Below, in pieces: positions 17,065 through 29,051 of a stretch of DNA of 64,000 nucleotides. Source of the stretch: Micromonospora tarapacensis (lineage in GTDB: Bacteria > Actinomycetota > Actinomycetes > Mycobacteriales > Micromonosporaceae); contig NZ_JAHCDI010000004.1 in assembly GCF_019697375.1 (NCBI RefSeq), forward strand, positions 4,203,324 through 4,267,323, read 5' to 3'. The notes under the pieces were generated by a model. The model was not told where the DNA came from. It saw only the letters and a program-made list of their open reading frames with translations, and made no database searches. The position numbers and the translations under genes were made by a program. Within the stretch, counting starts at the first letter, position 1. Each line of letters starts with the position of its first letter.

Positions 17065-18693
17065 TCACCGCATGTGGGGGTAGGTGTGGTCGGTGGGCGG
17101 AACGAAGGTTTCCTTGATCGTCCGGGGCGACGTCCAGCGGACCAAATTGTGCCAGGAGCCGGCCTTGTCGTTGGTGCCGCTGGCCCGGGCACCACCGAAG
17201 GGCTGCTGCCCGACCACCGCGCCGGTGGGCTTGTCGTTGATGTAGAAGTTGCCGGCCGCGTACCGCATCTTCTCGGCCACCGCGTCGACCACCCGGCGGT
17301 CGGTGGCGAAGATCGACCCGGTCAGCGCGTACGGCGCGATCGCCTCGGCCTGGGTGACCACCTCGTCGAAGCGGGCGTCGTCGAAGACGTGCACGCCGAG
17401 GATCGGCCCGAAGTATTCGGTGGTGAACGTCTCGTGGGCCGGGTCGTCGCATTCGAAGATCGTCGGGCGGACGAACCATCCGACCGAGTCGTCGGCGGTG
17501 CCGCCGGCGACGGTCCGGCAACTGCGGTCGGAGGAGATCAGTTCAAGCGCCGCGGCGTGCCGCGAGAACGCCTTCTCGTCGATCACCGCGCCGCCGAAGT
17601 TGCGGAAGTCGGTGACGTCGCCGTACGCCAGTCCGTCGGCGGTGGCGGCCAGCCGGTCGCGCAGGCCGCCCGCCCAGAGCGAGCGGGGCACGTACGCCCG
17701 GGAGGCCGCCGAGCACTTCTGGCCCTGGTACTCGAAGGCGCCCCGGATCAGCGCGGTGTGCAGGGCGTCGACGTCGGCGCTGGGGTGGGCGACCACGAAG
17801 TCCTTGCCGCCGGTCTCGCCGACCAGCCTCGGGTAGCCCCGGTAGTTCGCGATGTTCTCCCCCACCGTGCGCCAGAGGTGCTGGAAGACCTTGGTGGACC
17901 CGGTGAAGTGGATGCCGGCCAGGTCGGGGTCGGCCAGCACCACGTCGGAGACCTCCTCGCCCCGGCCGGTCACCATGTTGATCACACCGGGCGGCAGGCC
18001 CGCCGCCTCGAACAGCCGCATCGTGAAGTGGGCCGCGAACTGCTGCGTCGGGCCCGGCTTCCAGACCACGGTGTTGCCGAGCAGGGCGGGCGCCGAGGGC
18101 AGGTTGCCGGCGATCGCGGTGAAGTTGAACGGGGTGACCGCGTAGACGAAGCCCTCCAGCGGCCGGTGGTCGAACCGGTTCCACACCCCGGCCGACGACA
18201 TCGGCTGCTCGGCCAGCAGCCGGCGGGCGAAGTGCACGTTGAACCGCAGGAAATCGATGAACTCGCAGGCCGCGTCGATCTCGGCCTGCACGGCGGTCTT
18301 CGACTGGCCGAGCATGGTGGCCGCGTTGAGGGTGTCCCGCCAGGGGCCGGCGAGCAGTTCGGCGGCGCGGAGGAAGATCGCGGCGCGCTCCTCGAAGGGC
18401 AGCGCACGCCAGCCCGGCGCGGCGTCCTTGGCCGCGTCGACCGCGGCCCGCGCGTCGTCGTGGGTGGCGTGCCCGGTGACACCGAGCAGGTGGGCGTGCC
18501 GGTGTGGCTGGACCACCTGGATCGGCTCGCCGCCGGCCATCCGCTGCTCGCCCGCGATCGTCATCGGGAGATCGATCCGCTCGGCGGCCAGCTCGGTGAG
18601 CCGCCGCTGGAGCCGCTCCCGGTCGGCGCTGCCCGGCTCGTAGGCGCGCACCGGCTCGTTGCGCGGCTCGGGTACGGAGAACACGGCGTCCAT
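17065..18693 (-). CDS. pruA: 1-pyrroline-5-carboxylate (glutamate semialdehyde) dehydrogenase
   Basis: This 542-residue aldehyde dehydrogenase carries the PruA-type features: catalytic Glu in VGETGGKDFVV, catalytic Cys in YQGQKCSAASRAYVP, and the C-terminal GGARASGTNDKAGS block. It oxidises glutamate-gamma-semialdehyde, the second step of proline degradation. The ATG at 18691-18693 is preceded by CCAGGAGCC and starts MDAVFSVPEPRNEPV, as in other actinobacterial PruA proteins. No proline dehydrogenase lies beside it. Confidence 0.94.
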   Translation of the reverse strand: MDAVFSVPEPRNEPVRAYEPGSADRERLQRRLTELAAERIDLPMTIAGEQRMAGGEPIQVVQPHRHAHLLGVTGHATHDDARAAVDAAKDAAPGWRALPFEERAAIFLRAAELLAGPWRDTLNAATMLGQSKTAVQAEIDAACEFIDFLRFNVHFARRLLAEQPMSSAGVWNRFDHRPLEGFVYAVTPFNFTAIAGNLPSAPALLGNTVVWKPGPTQQFAAHFTMRLFEAAGLPPGVINMVTGRGEEVSDVVLADPDLAGIHFTGSTKVFQHLWRTVGENIANYRGYPRLVGETGGKDFVVAHPSADVDALHTALIRGAFEYQGQKCSAASRAYVPRSLWAGGLRDRLAATADGLAYGDVTDFRNFGGAVIDEKAFSRHAAALELISSDRSCRTVAGGTADDSVGWFVRPTIFECDDPAHETFTTEYFGPILGVHVFDDARFDEVVTQAEAIAPYALTGSIFATDRRVVDAVAEKMRYAAGNFYINDKPTGAVVGQQPFGGARASGTNDKAGSWHNLVRWTSPRTIKETFVPPTDHTYPHMR

Positions 18694-18976
18694 CAGGGCT
18701 CCTGGCGATCTCGACGGCAGTGGCGAAACCGGCCCCGCGGTGACGGGACCTCGGCCAATCTTCCCATGTCCACCATCGCCCGAGCACACCCCGGCCAGTC
18801 ATGGACCACTGATCAAGAGGCAGATGGCAACCCTGGGCAGTGATTCGTATCTGAAGTGGGCGGAAAACCGACGGAAGGCAGGCGCTTCGGGGGTCGGATT
18901 CACGGCTGGTCCGGACGCGTACGCTGGATTGCCGTGACGTTGCGGCCCGGCCGGTGCCGGCGGTGAAGGGGAGACG

Positions 18977-20068
18977 ATGAGCAACGAGCCCGACGGGCCG
19001 ACCGCCGCGCAGCCCGAGCCCCCGGAGACCGGCCCCGCCGTTTCCGTACGCCCGGCACCGGGGACGCCGGCGCTGGCGCTGCTGGCGGTGGGTTGGCTGG
19101 CGGCGATGCTCTGGTCGACGCGGGAGGCGATCAGCTCGGCGACCGCGGGCGTCACCGCGGTCAGCCTGTCGGCCTTCGCGCTGCCCGGCGTGATCTCGGC
19201 CGCGCTCGTGGCCGGCGCCGCGGTGGGACTGGCCGCCGGCGAACCGGTCGCCCGCCGGGCCGACCGGAGCACCCTGCGGTTCGCGGTGGCGGTCGGCGCC
19301 GGTCTGCTGGTCGGGCTCCTCGCCGCACTCGCGATCAACCTCAGCTACGCGGGCGACACGACCACCCGCACGATAGCCGGCACCACCGCCGCCGCGGCCG
19401 TCATCGGCGGCGCGCTCGCGGGAGCCCGCACCGGTGCGGTGGTCGGCGCCGTGGCGTCCGCCGCGCTGGGCACCCTGATCTTCGTGGTCGGCTTCAGCGT
19501 GGCCCGGGATCCGTTGTTCAACCTCTTCGGTGCCGGCGACACCCAGCAGTCGCTGGTGAGTGCGGCGAACTGGGTCTCCCGGACCGAGTCCCTGCTCGGC
19601 GGGCTCATCGCCGGCGGCCTGGCCTTCGGCTACCTCACCTGGGCACGGCGGCGGGCCACCCGCGAGGGCGCCCGACCCGGGCTGCACTGGCCGGCGTACC
19701 TCGTCGCCGGTGCCGGCCCCGGGCTCCTGCTGCTGCTCGCCGAGGTGATCATCAGGGTCGGCGGGCGCTCGCTGATCGACCTGGCCGCCGCGCTCAGCGA
19801 GGCGGACGCGGTCGCGCAGACCTCGCTGGGCACCTCGCGGGTGGACAACGGGATCTGGGTGCTGTTCGTCGGCGCGCTGACCGCCCTGGTCACCTTCGGT
19901 CGCACGCTCGGCTCGCCCGCCGAGGACGAGACGCCCGAGACCGGCGGGGCAACCGGAACCCCCGAGACCGGCGCCGCGGCCGGCACGCCCGAGGCGGACG
20001 AGGCGGCACCGCCTGGGACGGGCGAGGCGGCGGCCGACGGAGCGGGCACCGGCACCGCCGGCCGCTGA
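18977..20068 (+). CDS. Multi-pass membrane protein, unknown
   Basis: This 363-residue protein has a proline-rich N-terminus, about seven hydrophobic segments between residues ~30 and 320, including ALALLAVGWLAAMLW and GAGLLVGLLAALAIN, and a long acidic C-terminal tail of repeated PETG/GTPE units from ~316. I do not recognise a family. The start ATG 18977 is preceded by GGGGAGACG. It is transcribed divergently from pruA. Confidence 0.75.
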   Translation: MSNEPDGPTAAQPEPPETGPAVSVRPAPGTPALALLAVGWLAAMLWSTREAISSATAGVTAVSLSAFALPGVISAALVAGAAVGLAAGEPVARRADRSTLRFAVAVGAGLLVGLLAALAINLSYAGDTTTRTIAGTTAAAAVIGGALAGARTGAVVGAVASAALGTLIFVVGFSVARDPLFNLFGAGDTQQSLVSAANWVSRTESLLGGLIAGGLAFGYLTWARRRATREGARPGLHWPAYLVAGAGPGLLLLLAEVIIRVGGRSLIDLAAALSEADAVAQTSLGTSRVDNGIWVLFVGALTALVTFGRTLGSPAEDETPETGGATGTPETGAAAGTPEADEAAPPGTGEAAADGAGTGTAGR

Positions 20069-20138
20069 CGGGCACTGTCGCGCGCCGCCGACCGGCCGCC
20101 GCCCGCCGCCCGGCACGACCGCACGAGCCGGCCGTCCG

Positions 20139-20657
20139 TCACTGCTCGCCGGCCGCGGCGCGCAGCAGCGACTCCAGCTCGCTCGGGTCGTACCACTCCA
20201 GTTCGTGGTCCTCGGCGCTGTCGACGGTGAACTGCGCGTCCGGGTCACCGGCCAACGCCTCCACCACCACCTGCGCCGCGGCGGCGACATCGGTCGCGGC
20301 GCCCGCGCCGTCCAGGTGGATGGCCGCCACGGCCGAGGACGGCACCGGAGCATGCAACTCCACCAGGCTGGAGCCCAGCTCGCCGTCGCCCCGACCGACC
20401 GCCGCCGCGGGCAGGTCCGCCGAGACGACCACCCGTCGGCGGGGGGCGGCGGCGTCGTACCGGATCAGTTGCAGGGCGTCCTGGGCGGCCCGGGTGAAGG
20501 CGACGTACTCCAGTTCCTCCTCGTCACCCTCCGCGTACCACTCGCGCAGCGTCGGCGTGACGGCGTGCGCCTGCGTCGCGGCGAGGCCGTGCTCGGGCAG
20601 TCTGGCCAGCATCGGCACGGTCGCCGGCACGTAGACCCGGACAAGCTCGTCGGTCAC
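20139..20657 (-). CDS. Conserved actinobacterial protein, unknown function
   Basis: This 172-residue acidic protein starts [20 protein letters not shown] and contains [20 protein letters not shown] and [14 protein letters not shown] at the C-terminus. It may belong to the DUF6912-type proteins often found in this chromosomal neighbourhood, but I cannot confirm that from sequence alone. No signal, membrane segment or enzyme motif is seen. Confidence 0.7.
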   Translation of the reverse strand: MTDELVRVYVPATVPMLARLPEHGLAATQAHAVTPTLREWYAEGDEEELEYVAFTRAAQDALQLIRYDAAAPRRRVVVSADLPAAAVGRGDGELGSSLVELHAPVPSSAVAAIHLDGAGAATDVAAAAQVVVEALAGDPDAQFTVDSAEDHELEWYDPSELESLLRAAAGEQ

Positions 20658-20880
20658 CGGTGGTCTCCCCCGCTCTGCTCCGTTCGCCGGCGACGCCGCC
20701 GGCCGGGCACCCGGCCACGCCGCGTGCCCTGACCGTCATACACCTCGCACCGCTCCGGTGGAAGTTCCGGCTCTGCCCCGGTGTGTCCGGCCGGGTGGGC
20801 GAGTCGCACCCGGAGCGGATGGTCCGAGGCTGGTCGTTGATGGCAAACTGAGGCAAACGACGCCAACCTGGGGAGTTTCC

Positions 20881-21108
20881 GTGGAGCCGAGGTTCCTGCT
20901 CCTGTCCGACGTGGCTACCGAGCTGAACGTGTCGGACTCGCAGGTCTACCACATGGTGCGCAGCGGCGAACTTCCCGCGATCAAGATCGGCGGTCGGGGC
21001 CAGTGGCGGGTGGAGCGGGCCCGCCTGGAGGAGTACATCGAACGCAAGTACGCGGAGACCGCCGAGTGGGTACGCGGCAATCCACTGGCCGAACGCGACG
21101 CCGAGTAG
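20881..21108 (+). CDS. BldC-like helix-turn-helix DNA-binding protein
   Basis: This 75-residue protein starts at GTG 20881 after TGGGGAGTTTCC. It is almost entirely one MerR/excisionase-type winged helix: LLSDVATELNVSDSQVYHMV, SGELPAIKIGGRGQWR and RLEEYIERKYAE. It resembles BldC and its relatives in actinobacteria. It precedes the Rv3235-like gene, an arrangement kept in many actinomycetes, so it is a chromosomal regulator and not a phage excisionase. Confidence 0.85.
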   Translation: MEPRFLLLSDVATELNVSDSQVYHMVRSGELPAIKIGGRGQWRVERARLEEYIERKYAETAEWVRGNPLAERDAE

Positions 21109-21218
21109 CCGGGCGACCCCGGCCGGCATTGACCGGCGCCGTCATCATGCCGGAGAATGACGGCCGTCGAGCGCAAACGAAGGCAAACGAAGGCAACTGC
21201 GGTTGAGTAGGGGGCGGG

Positions 21219-21899
21219 ATGACGGATCTCCGGCGACCCGGACCGGCGCGCCCGCCCGTGCGGCTGCGCCCCGCGCCCCAGTTCGACCCACCCTTCGTCG
21301 ACGAGGGCCCCGCCGCCTGGCCCGCCCCGGCCGACGGACAGCTCGCACTCGACCTCTTCGCCGCCGCCCGACAGTGGCCGGCCGGCCGTGAGCCCGACCG
21401 CCCGGCCGCCCGACCGGGCGTCACCCGCTCCGGCAACCGCCCCGCCGCACCGGGCACCCCGACTTGGGCGGAGCCCGGCCCGCCCACCCGGCCGAATCGG
21501 GCGGGGCCGGGCCACGACCCGGCCCGGCACCTACCGCCCGGCGCCCTGGCCACGGCCACCCCGGCGGCCACCCGGGTCGCCCACCGGTTCGTCGCCACCT
21601 GCATCGAGGTGCTCAACGGCTTCCGGCCGCCGGTGCAACTCCGGCGCCAACTCGACCCGGCCCGGTCGGCTCAGCTGCTGCCCGAGCTGGCCCGGGCCAC
21701 CGCCCGTTCAGTGCCGGTGCGGCGCCGTTCGACCCGCCCTGGCCTGCGACTACGCCGGCTCCGCGTCTGCGAGCCACGTCCCGCCGCCATCGAGGCCGCC
21801 GCGGTGCTCACCGGAGCCGGCGGTCGCAGCTGGGCGATGGCGCTACGCCTGGAACACCGCCGCGGCACCTGGCTCTGCACCGACCTGCGGATCCTCTGA
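21219..21899 (+). CDS. Rv3235 family protein
   Basis: This 226-residue protein has a proline- and arginine-rich N-terminal half and a conserved C-terminal domain (VAHRFVATCIEVLNGFRPPV, CEPRPAAIEAAAVLTG, WAMALRLEHRRGTWLCTDL). This C-terminal domain, together with position just before secA on the opposite strand, matches the Rv3235 family. Function is unknown. Confidence 0.75.
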   Translation: MTDLRRPGPARPPVRLRPAPQFDPPFVDEGPAAWPAPADGQLALDLFAAARQWPAGREPDRPAARPGVTRSGNRPAAPGTPTWAEPGPPTRPNRAGPGHDPARHLPPGALATATPAATRVAHRFVATCIEVLNGFRPPVQLRRQLDPARSAQLLPELARATARSVPVRRRSTRPGLRLRRLRVCEPRPAAIEAAAVLTGAGGRSWAMALRLEHRRGTWLCTDLRIL

Positions 21900-21978
21900 C
21901 CCGCCCGCACGGCATCCGCCGGACCGGCTTCTCGGTCGGCCGACCGGCGCGGCCCGAGCCCGACTGACGGCCCGATGA

Positions 21979-22006
21979 CCGGACCGGGTCGTGGGAACCG
22001 GTCCGG
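21979..22006. terminator. Terminator between Rv3235-like gene and secA
   Basis: The perfect 9-bp stem CCGGACCGG/CCGGTCCGG (21979-21987 with 21998-22006) with a 10-nt loop lies between convergent genes, 3 bases after the secA stop. Confidence 0.7.
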
Positions 22007-22008
22007 CC

Positions 22009-24927
<2,919 letters not shown>

Positions 24928-25098
24928 GGATCAACGCTCCCCTAGACAGTCTCCGGACCATCGTAGGCGTTCCGGCGGGCCGATGGTCACTGGTGGAGGC
25001 GGTCGAGCACCGCGAAACCGACATAACGCGCTTCGGGCCGGCCAGCGTCCCAGTTATCCGGTTACGCCGTCGGCGAACGATCCGGCACGATGGTGCCG

Positions 25099-26243
25099 AT
25101 GGAGCCCGTGGAAATCACCGAGGACGGCCTGCTGCTACGGCCATGGCGGGCCACCGACGCCGACGCCGTGCACCGCGCCTGCCAGGACCCGGACATCCAG
25201 CGCTGGACCAGCGTTCCCCGCCCGTACCAGCCCGAACACGCCCAGAAGTTCGTGGCCGACCGGGCGCGCCAGTGGGAACTCGGCACCGGCGCGCCGTTCG
25301 CGGTCTGCGACGCCGCCAGCGGTGAGCTGCTCGGCGCCTGCGGCCTGAACACGATCGACCGCCACCACGAGCTGAGCGAGATCGGCTACTGGACCGCCCC
25401 GTGGGCGCGCGGGCGGGGCGTCGCCGTGCACGCCGTCCGGGCCCTCGCCCGGTGGTCCTTCGACGAACTGAAGTTGCGGCGGCTGCTCTGGGCGGCCCTG
25501 GTGGGCAACCACGCCTCCCGGCTGGTCGCCCTCCGGGCCGGCTTCCAGATCGAGGGGCGACTGCGGGCCGCCGACCCGGAGTCCGGCGGTCACGAGTGGT
25601 TCGGTTCGCTGCTGCCCGGCGACGTGCCGGCCCCCGGCGAGGTCGGCCCCGCCGGCCCCGGCACGCTGGCGGCCCGCCGGGCGGGCGTCTTCGGCCGGGG
25701 CAGCCCACCCTGTTCGCCACCGCCGGCAGGCACGAGCTGAGCCTGCGCCCGATGGAGGATCGCGACCTCGACCCGATCGTCGCCACCTGCCGCGACCCGG
25801 AGACGCTGCGCTGGACGACGGTTCCGGAGAGCTACCAGCGCACGGACGCCGAGGACTACCTCGCGTCCGTGCACGGCACCTGGGCCGCCGGCACGAGCGC
25901 CAGCTTCGTCGTCGCCGACCCCGCCGACCGGTACGCCGGCTCGATCGACCTGCGGCTGTCGGCCACCGACCCGCTGCTGGCCGACGTCGGCTTCATGACC
26001 GCGCCGCACGCCCGGGGTCGGGGCTACCAACCGGCCGCGCTGGCCGCGGTCTGCGCCTGGGGCTTCACCACGCTCGGGCTGGCCCGCGTCGAGTGGCGGG
26101 CCAACGTCGGCAACGTCGCCTCCCGCCGGGTCGCCGAGAAGGCCGGCTTCACCTTCGAAGGCACCGCCCGCAAGGCCCTGCGCCACCGCGGTGCCCGGGT
26201 GGACGCCTGGCTGGGCGGGCTGCTCGCGGAGGACCTGGCATGA
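25099..26243 (+). CDS. Tandem-domain GNAT acetyltransferase (frameshift in the sequence)
   Basis: Two GNAT domains are encoded in two frames: the first from ATG 25099 (VEITEDGLLLRPWRATDADA, acetyl-CoA loop PWARGRGVAVHAVRALARW), the second ending at 26243 (HELSLRPMEDRDLDP, PHARGRGYQPAALAA). They join if one G is restored in the GGGG run at 25697-25700, which turns the junction into ...VFGRGQPTLFATAGRHE and gives a 381-residue protein. Without that, the second domain has no start codon before its first beta strand. The acceptor substrate is unknown; RimJ-like N-acetyltransferases are the nearest type. Confidence 0.75.
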
Positions 26244-27350
26244 CCCCGCAGCCGATCGAGGCACCCGGGGTACGGCTACGCCCGTTCCGCCTGGACGACA
26301 TCGCCGACGTCGCCGCCGGCTGCGCCGATCCGCTCACCCGACGGTTCATCGATGACCTACCCGACCCGTACACCGAGGCCGACGCCCGGTGGTGGGTGAC
26401 CGAGGGTGCCCCCGCCGCCTTCACCGGCGGTGGGGCCGCGTACGCCGTCACCGACCCGGCCACCGACCGGCTGCTCGGCACCGTGGGACTGAGCCAGCCG
26501 GTGCCGCCGCGAGGTCAGGCCGAGATCGGCTACTGGGTCGCGCCGTGGGCGCGCGGCCGGGGCGTGGCCACCGCCGCCACCCGGGCCCTGGCCGAGCACA
26601 CCTTCGCCGCCGGCACCGCCCGGTTGGAGCTGCTCACCCACGTCGAGAACGCCGCCAGCCAGCGGGTCGCGTTGGCCGCCGGGTTCCGGCCGGAGGGTAC
26701 GCCGCTGCGCCACCCCGGTGCGCGGCGGCGGCCGGCGGGACCTGTTGGTGTGGGTACGTCTCGCCGACGATCCGGCCGGGCCGGCCGAGCGCCCGTTGCC
26801 GGACCTGCCCGGCGGCCGGCTCACCGACGGCGTGATCGCGCTGCGTCACCTCAGTCCACAGGACGCCGACCAGACGTACCGCCTGCACACCGACCCGGCG
26901 GTGGTGCGGACCCGGGTGCCTCCGGTGCCGGCCGGCCGGGACGAGGTCGACCGGCGCTGCCGCGACGCGGAGAGCCAGTGGCTGATCGGCACCGCCGCGG
27001 CGATGACCGTCCTCGACGTGACGTCCGGCGACTTCGTCGGCAACTGCATGCTGCTCTACGACCAGCCCGCGACCGGCCAGGCGATGATCGGTTACAGCCT
27101 GCTGCCCCGATGGCGCGGGCGCGGCCACGCGACCCGGGCGGTACGGCTGCTGGCGCGGTGGGGGTTCGACCACGTCGGCCTGGCCCGACTCTGGGCCGGC
27201 ACCCTGCCGGAGAACGTGGCCTCCCAGCGGGTGCTGGAGAAGGCCGGATTTCGGCGGGAAGGGCTGCTGCGTGGGCGGCTGCCCGGCACGGCCGGCGAGC
27301 GGGCCGACTCGACGGTCTTCGGCCTGCTGCCGACGGATCTCGCGGACTGA
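26240..27350 (+). CDS. Tandem-domain GNAT acetyltransferase or two adjacent GNAT genes
   Basis: The first domain starts at ATG 26240, overlapping the previous stop as ATGA, and reads GVRLRPFRLDDIADVAAG and APWARGRGVATAATRALAE. A second GNAT domain is in another frame to 27350 (DGVIALRHLSPQDADQTYRL, PRWRGRGHATRAVRLLARW). The frames meet near 26712-26730. Removal of one base around CCCCGGTGCG gives a single protein; alternatively the second gene starts at GTG 26718. Together with the previous locus this makes four GNAT domains in a row. Confidence 0.68.
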
Positions 27351-27423
27351 CCGGCGCGGGCTACCGCCAGCGGTTGCCGGCGGCGCGCGGGGACCGTCGA
27401 CCGGTGGCGTCCCGGGCGGGCGT

Positions 27424-27460
27424 GGCGACTCGGGCCGGGAGGACCCCGACCCGAGTCGCC
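27424..27460. terminator. Terminator between GNAT and hpf genes
   Basis: An 11-bp perfect stem (GGCGACTCGGG at 27424-27434 with 27450-27460) lies between convergent genes, 9 bases from the hpf stop. Confidence 0.7.
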
Positions 27461-27469
27461 GGCACCGGA

Positions 27470-28099
27470 TCAGATGTCCAACGAGATGATGCCGTAGTCG
27501 TAGGCGTGCCGTCGGTAGACGACGCTCGGCCGGCCGGACTCCTTGTCCTGGAACAGGTAGAAGTCGTGGCCGACGAGTTCCATCTGGAACAGGGCGTCGT
27601 CGATGGTCATCGGCTCGGCGGGGTGCGCCTTCTCCCGCGCGATGTGCCACGGTTGATCGTCCGCGTACTCCTCGTCGGCCCGCTCGGCCACGGCGATGGC
27701 GGTGCCGGTCTGCGCGGGCGCGGCGGGCGCGGGCAGGTCGGCCACCGGCAGGCCGGCGGTGGCGGCGGCGACCGACAGCGGCGCGTGCCGGCCACGGTGG
27801 ACCCGACGCCGGTCGGCGGCGCGACGCAGCCGGGCGTCGAACTTGGCGATCGCCGCGTCCAGTGCGCTGTAGAAGTCGTTTGTGCAGGCCTCCGCCCGGA
27901 TCACCGGGCCACGGGAATAGCAGGTGATCTCCACCCGCTGGCAGTGGTCGGCCTGGCGCGGATTGCGCTCGTGAAACAGCTCGACATCGACACGGATTAG
28001 CTTGTGGTCGTAGCGCTCGATCTTTGCGAGCTTGTCTGCTACGTGCACCCGGTAGTGGTCCGGAACTTCGACGTTACGACCCTTGACCACGATGTCCAT
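27470..28099 (-). CDS. hpf: Long-form ribosome hibernation promoting factor
   Basis: This 209-residue protein has the N-terminal HPF/YfiA domain (MDIVVKGRNVEVPDHYRVHV, CYSRGPVIRAEACTNDFYSA, LDAAIAKFDARLRR) and the C-terminal dimerisation domain (MTIDDALFQMELVGHDFYLF, VVYRRHAYDYGIISL) that forms 100S ribosomes. The start ATG follows AAGGGAGGTC. It lies between comF and secA as in mycobacteria. Confidence 0.95.
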   Translation of the reverse strand: MDIVVKGRNVEVPDHYRVHVADKLAKIERYDHKLIRVDVELFHERNPRQADHCQRVEITCYSRGPVIRAEACTNDFYSALDAAIAKFDARLRRAADRRRVHRGRHAPLSVAAATAGLPVADLPAPAAPAQTGTAIAVAERADEEYADDQPWHIAREKAHPAEPMTIDDALFQMELVGHDFYLFQDKESGRPSVVYRRHAYDYGIISLDI

Positions 28100-28346
28100 C
28101 TGACCTCCCTTGTTCGGACGGTCTTCGATCCGAGAACTCCGGTCGCGCCCGGGGATGGCCCCAATCGGCGTCGACCGGTTGATACGGCTACGCCTCCTCT
28201 CACCGCCGGGGACGGGTGGGATGACCTTCCTACCCCCGACAGCCAAACGCTAACTCCTGTTGGCCCGGCAGTCACCCCCGGTCGCCAAGACCACCCAGGA
28301 ATTTCCACACCTCACACACGAAGGGGTGAAACGGAAACACAATCGG

Positions 28347-29045
28347 TCACTGCTTGTGCCTTTTCTCGGTCGCGGCCAGCACCGCCGCCACCGCTGGCGA
28401 GAGCCCGTGCCCGGCCAGCACGTGACTCACCGCCGCCAGGGTGGCTCCGGTGGTGAGGATGTCGTCCAGTAGCACCACGTACGACCCCCGGGGCGCCGGC
28501 CCGATGCCCGGCCGGGCCCGGAACGCGGTCACGGCCGCCGCTGCCCGGCCGGCGCTGTCCAGCGTGACCGAGTCCGGTCGCGGCGACGCGCGCAGCGGGT
28601 GACCCACCCGCACCGGCCAACCGGCGCCTCGCAGCCGGCGGCCGCAGTGCCGGGTCAGCCGGGCGAGATGGTCGCCGTAGCGGGCCCGGGCCGCCGCCGG
28701 GGTGTCCGGCACCGGCACCAGCAGCACCGGGCGCACCGGGCCGACCGCCGCCGCGACGACCTCGGCGAGCAACGCGCCGAGCGGGCGGGCCAGGGCGTGC
28801 CGGCCGTGCTCCTTGTACGCCAGCAGTGCCTCCCGCAGCGGCCCGCCGTATGCCCCGAGCGCATGACAGGGCGGCAGCCCCGGCGGTGCCGGAACGGGCC
28901 GCACCGGGCCGGGGCGCAGCTCGCGCAGCGCGGTCACGCAATCCGGGCAGACGCCATGCCGCAGCCCCGACCGGTTGGACCGGCAGCCGGCGCACCGGGC
29001 GGGCAGCACCAGGTCGGCCAGGTCCGCCCAGAGTTCGCCAAGCAC
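28347..29045 (-). CDS. comF: ComF family phosphoribosyltransferase-like protein
   Basis: This 232-residue protein has an N-terminal four-cysteine zinc site (CAGC...CPDC within residues 18-36), LAYKEHGRHALARPLG, and the PRPP-binding loop VVLLDDILTTGATL near residue 190. ComF proteins take part in DNA uptake or repair; the precise reaction is unknown. It ends ~250 bp before hpf and begins 7 nt after lpqB. Confidence 0.9.
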   Translation of the reverse strand: MLGELWADLADLVLPARCAGCRSNRSGLRHGVCPDCVTALRELRPGPVRPVPAPPGLPPCHALGAYGGPLREALLAYKEHGRHALARPLGALLAEVVAAAVGPVRPVLLVPVPDTPAAARARYGDHLARLTRHCGRRLRGAGWPVRVGHPLRASPRPDSVTLDSAGRAAAAVTAFRARPGIGPAPRGSYVVLLDDILTTGATLAAVSHVLAGHGLSPAVAAVLAATEKRHKQ

Positions 29046-29051
29046 GGCGGC

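Noticed and set aside
17543..20353. 936-codon - strand open frame across pruA and the membrane protein gene
   Set aside because: It overlaps two well-supported genes in other frames; its composition is that of a high-GC shadow frame.
20881..21108. Phage excisionase
   Set aside because: The fold is excisionase-like, but the setting beside the Rv3235-like gene and secA is a conserved chromosomal one, as for BldC-type proteins.
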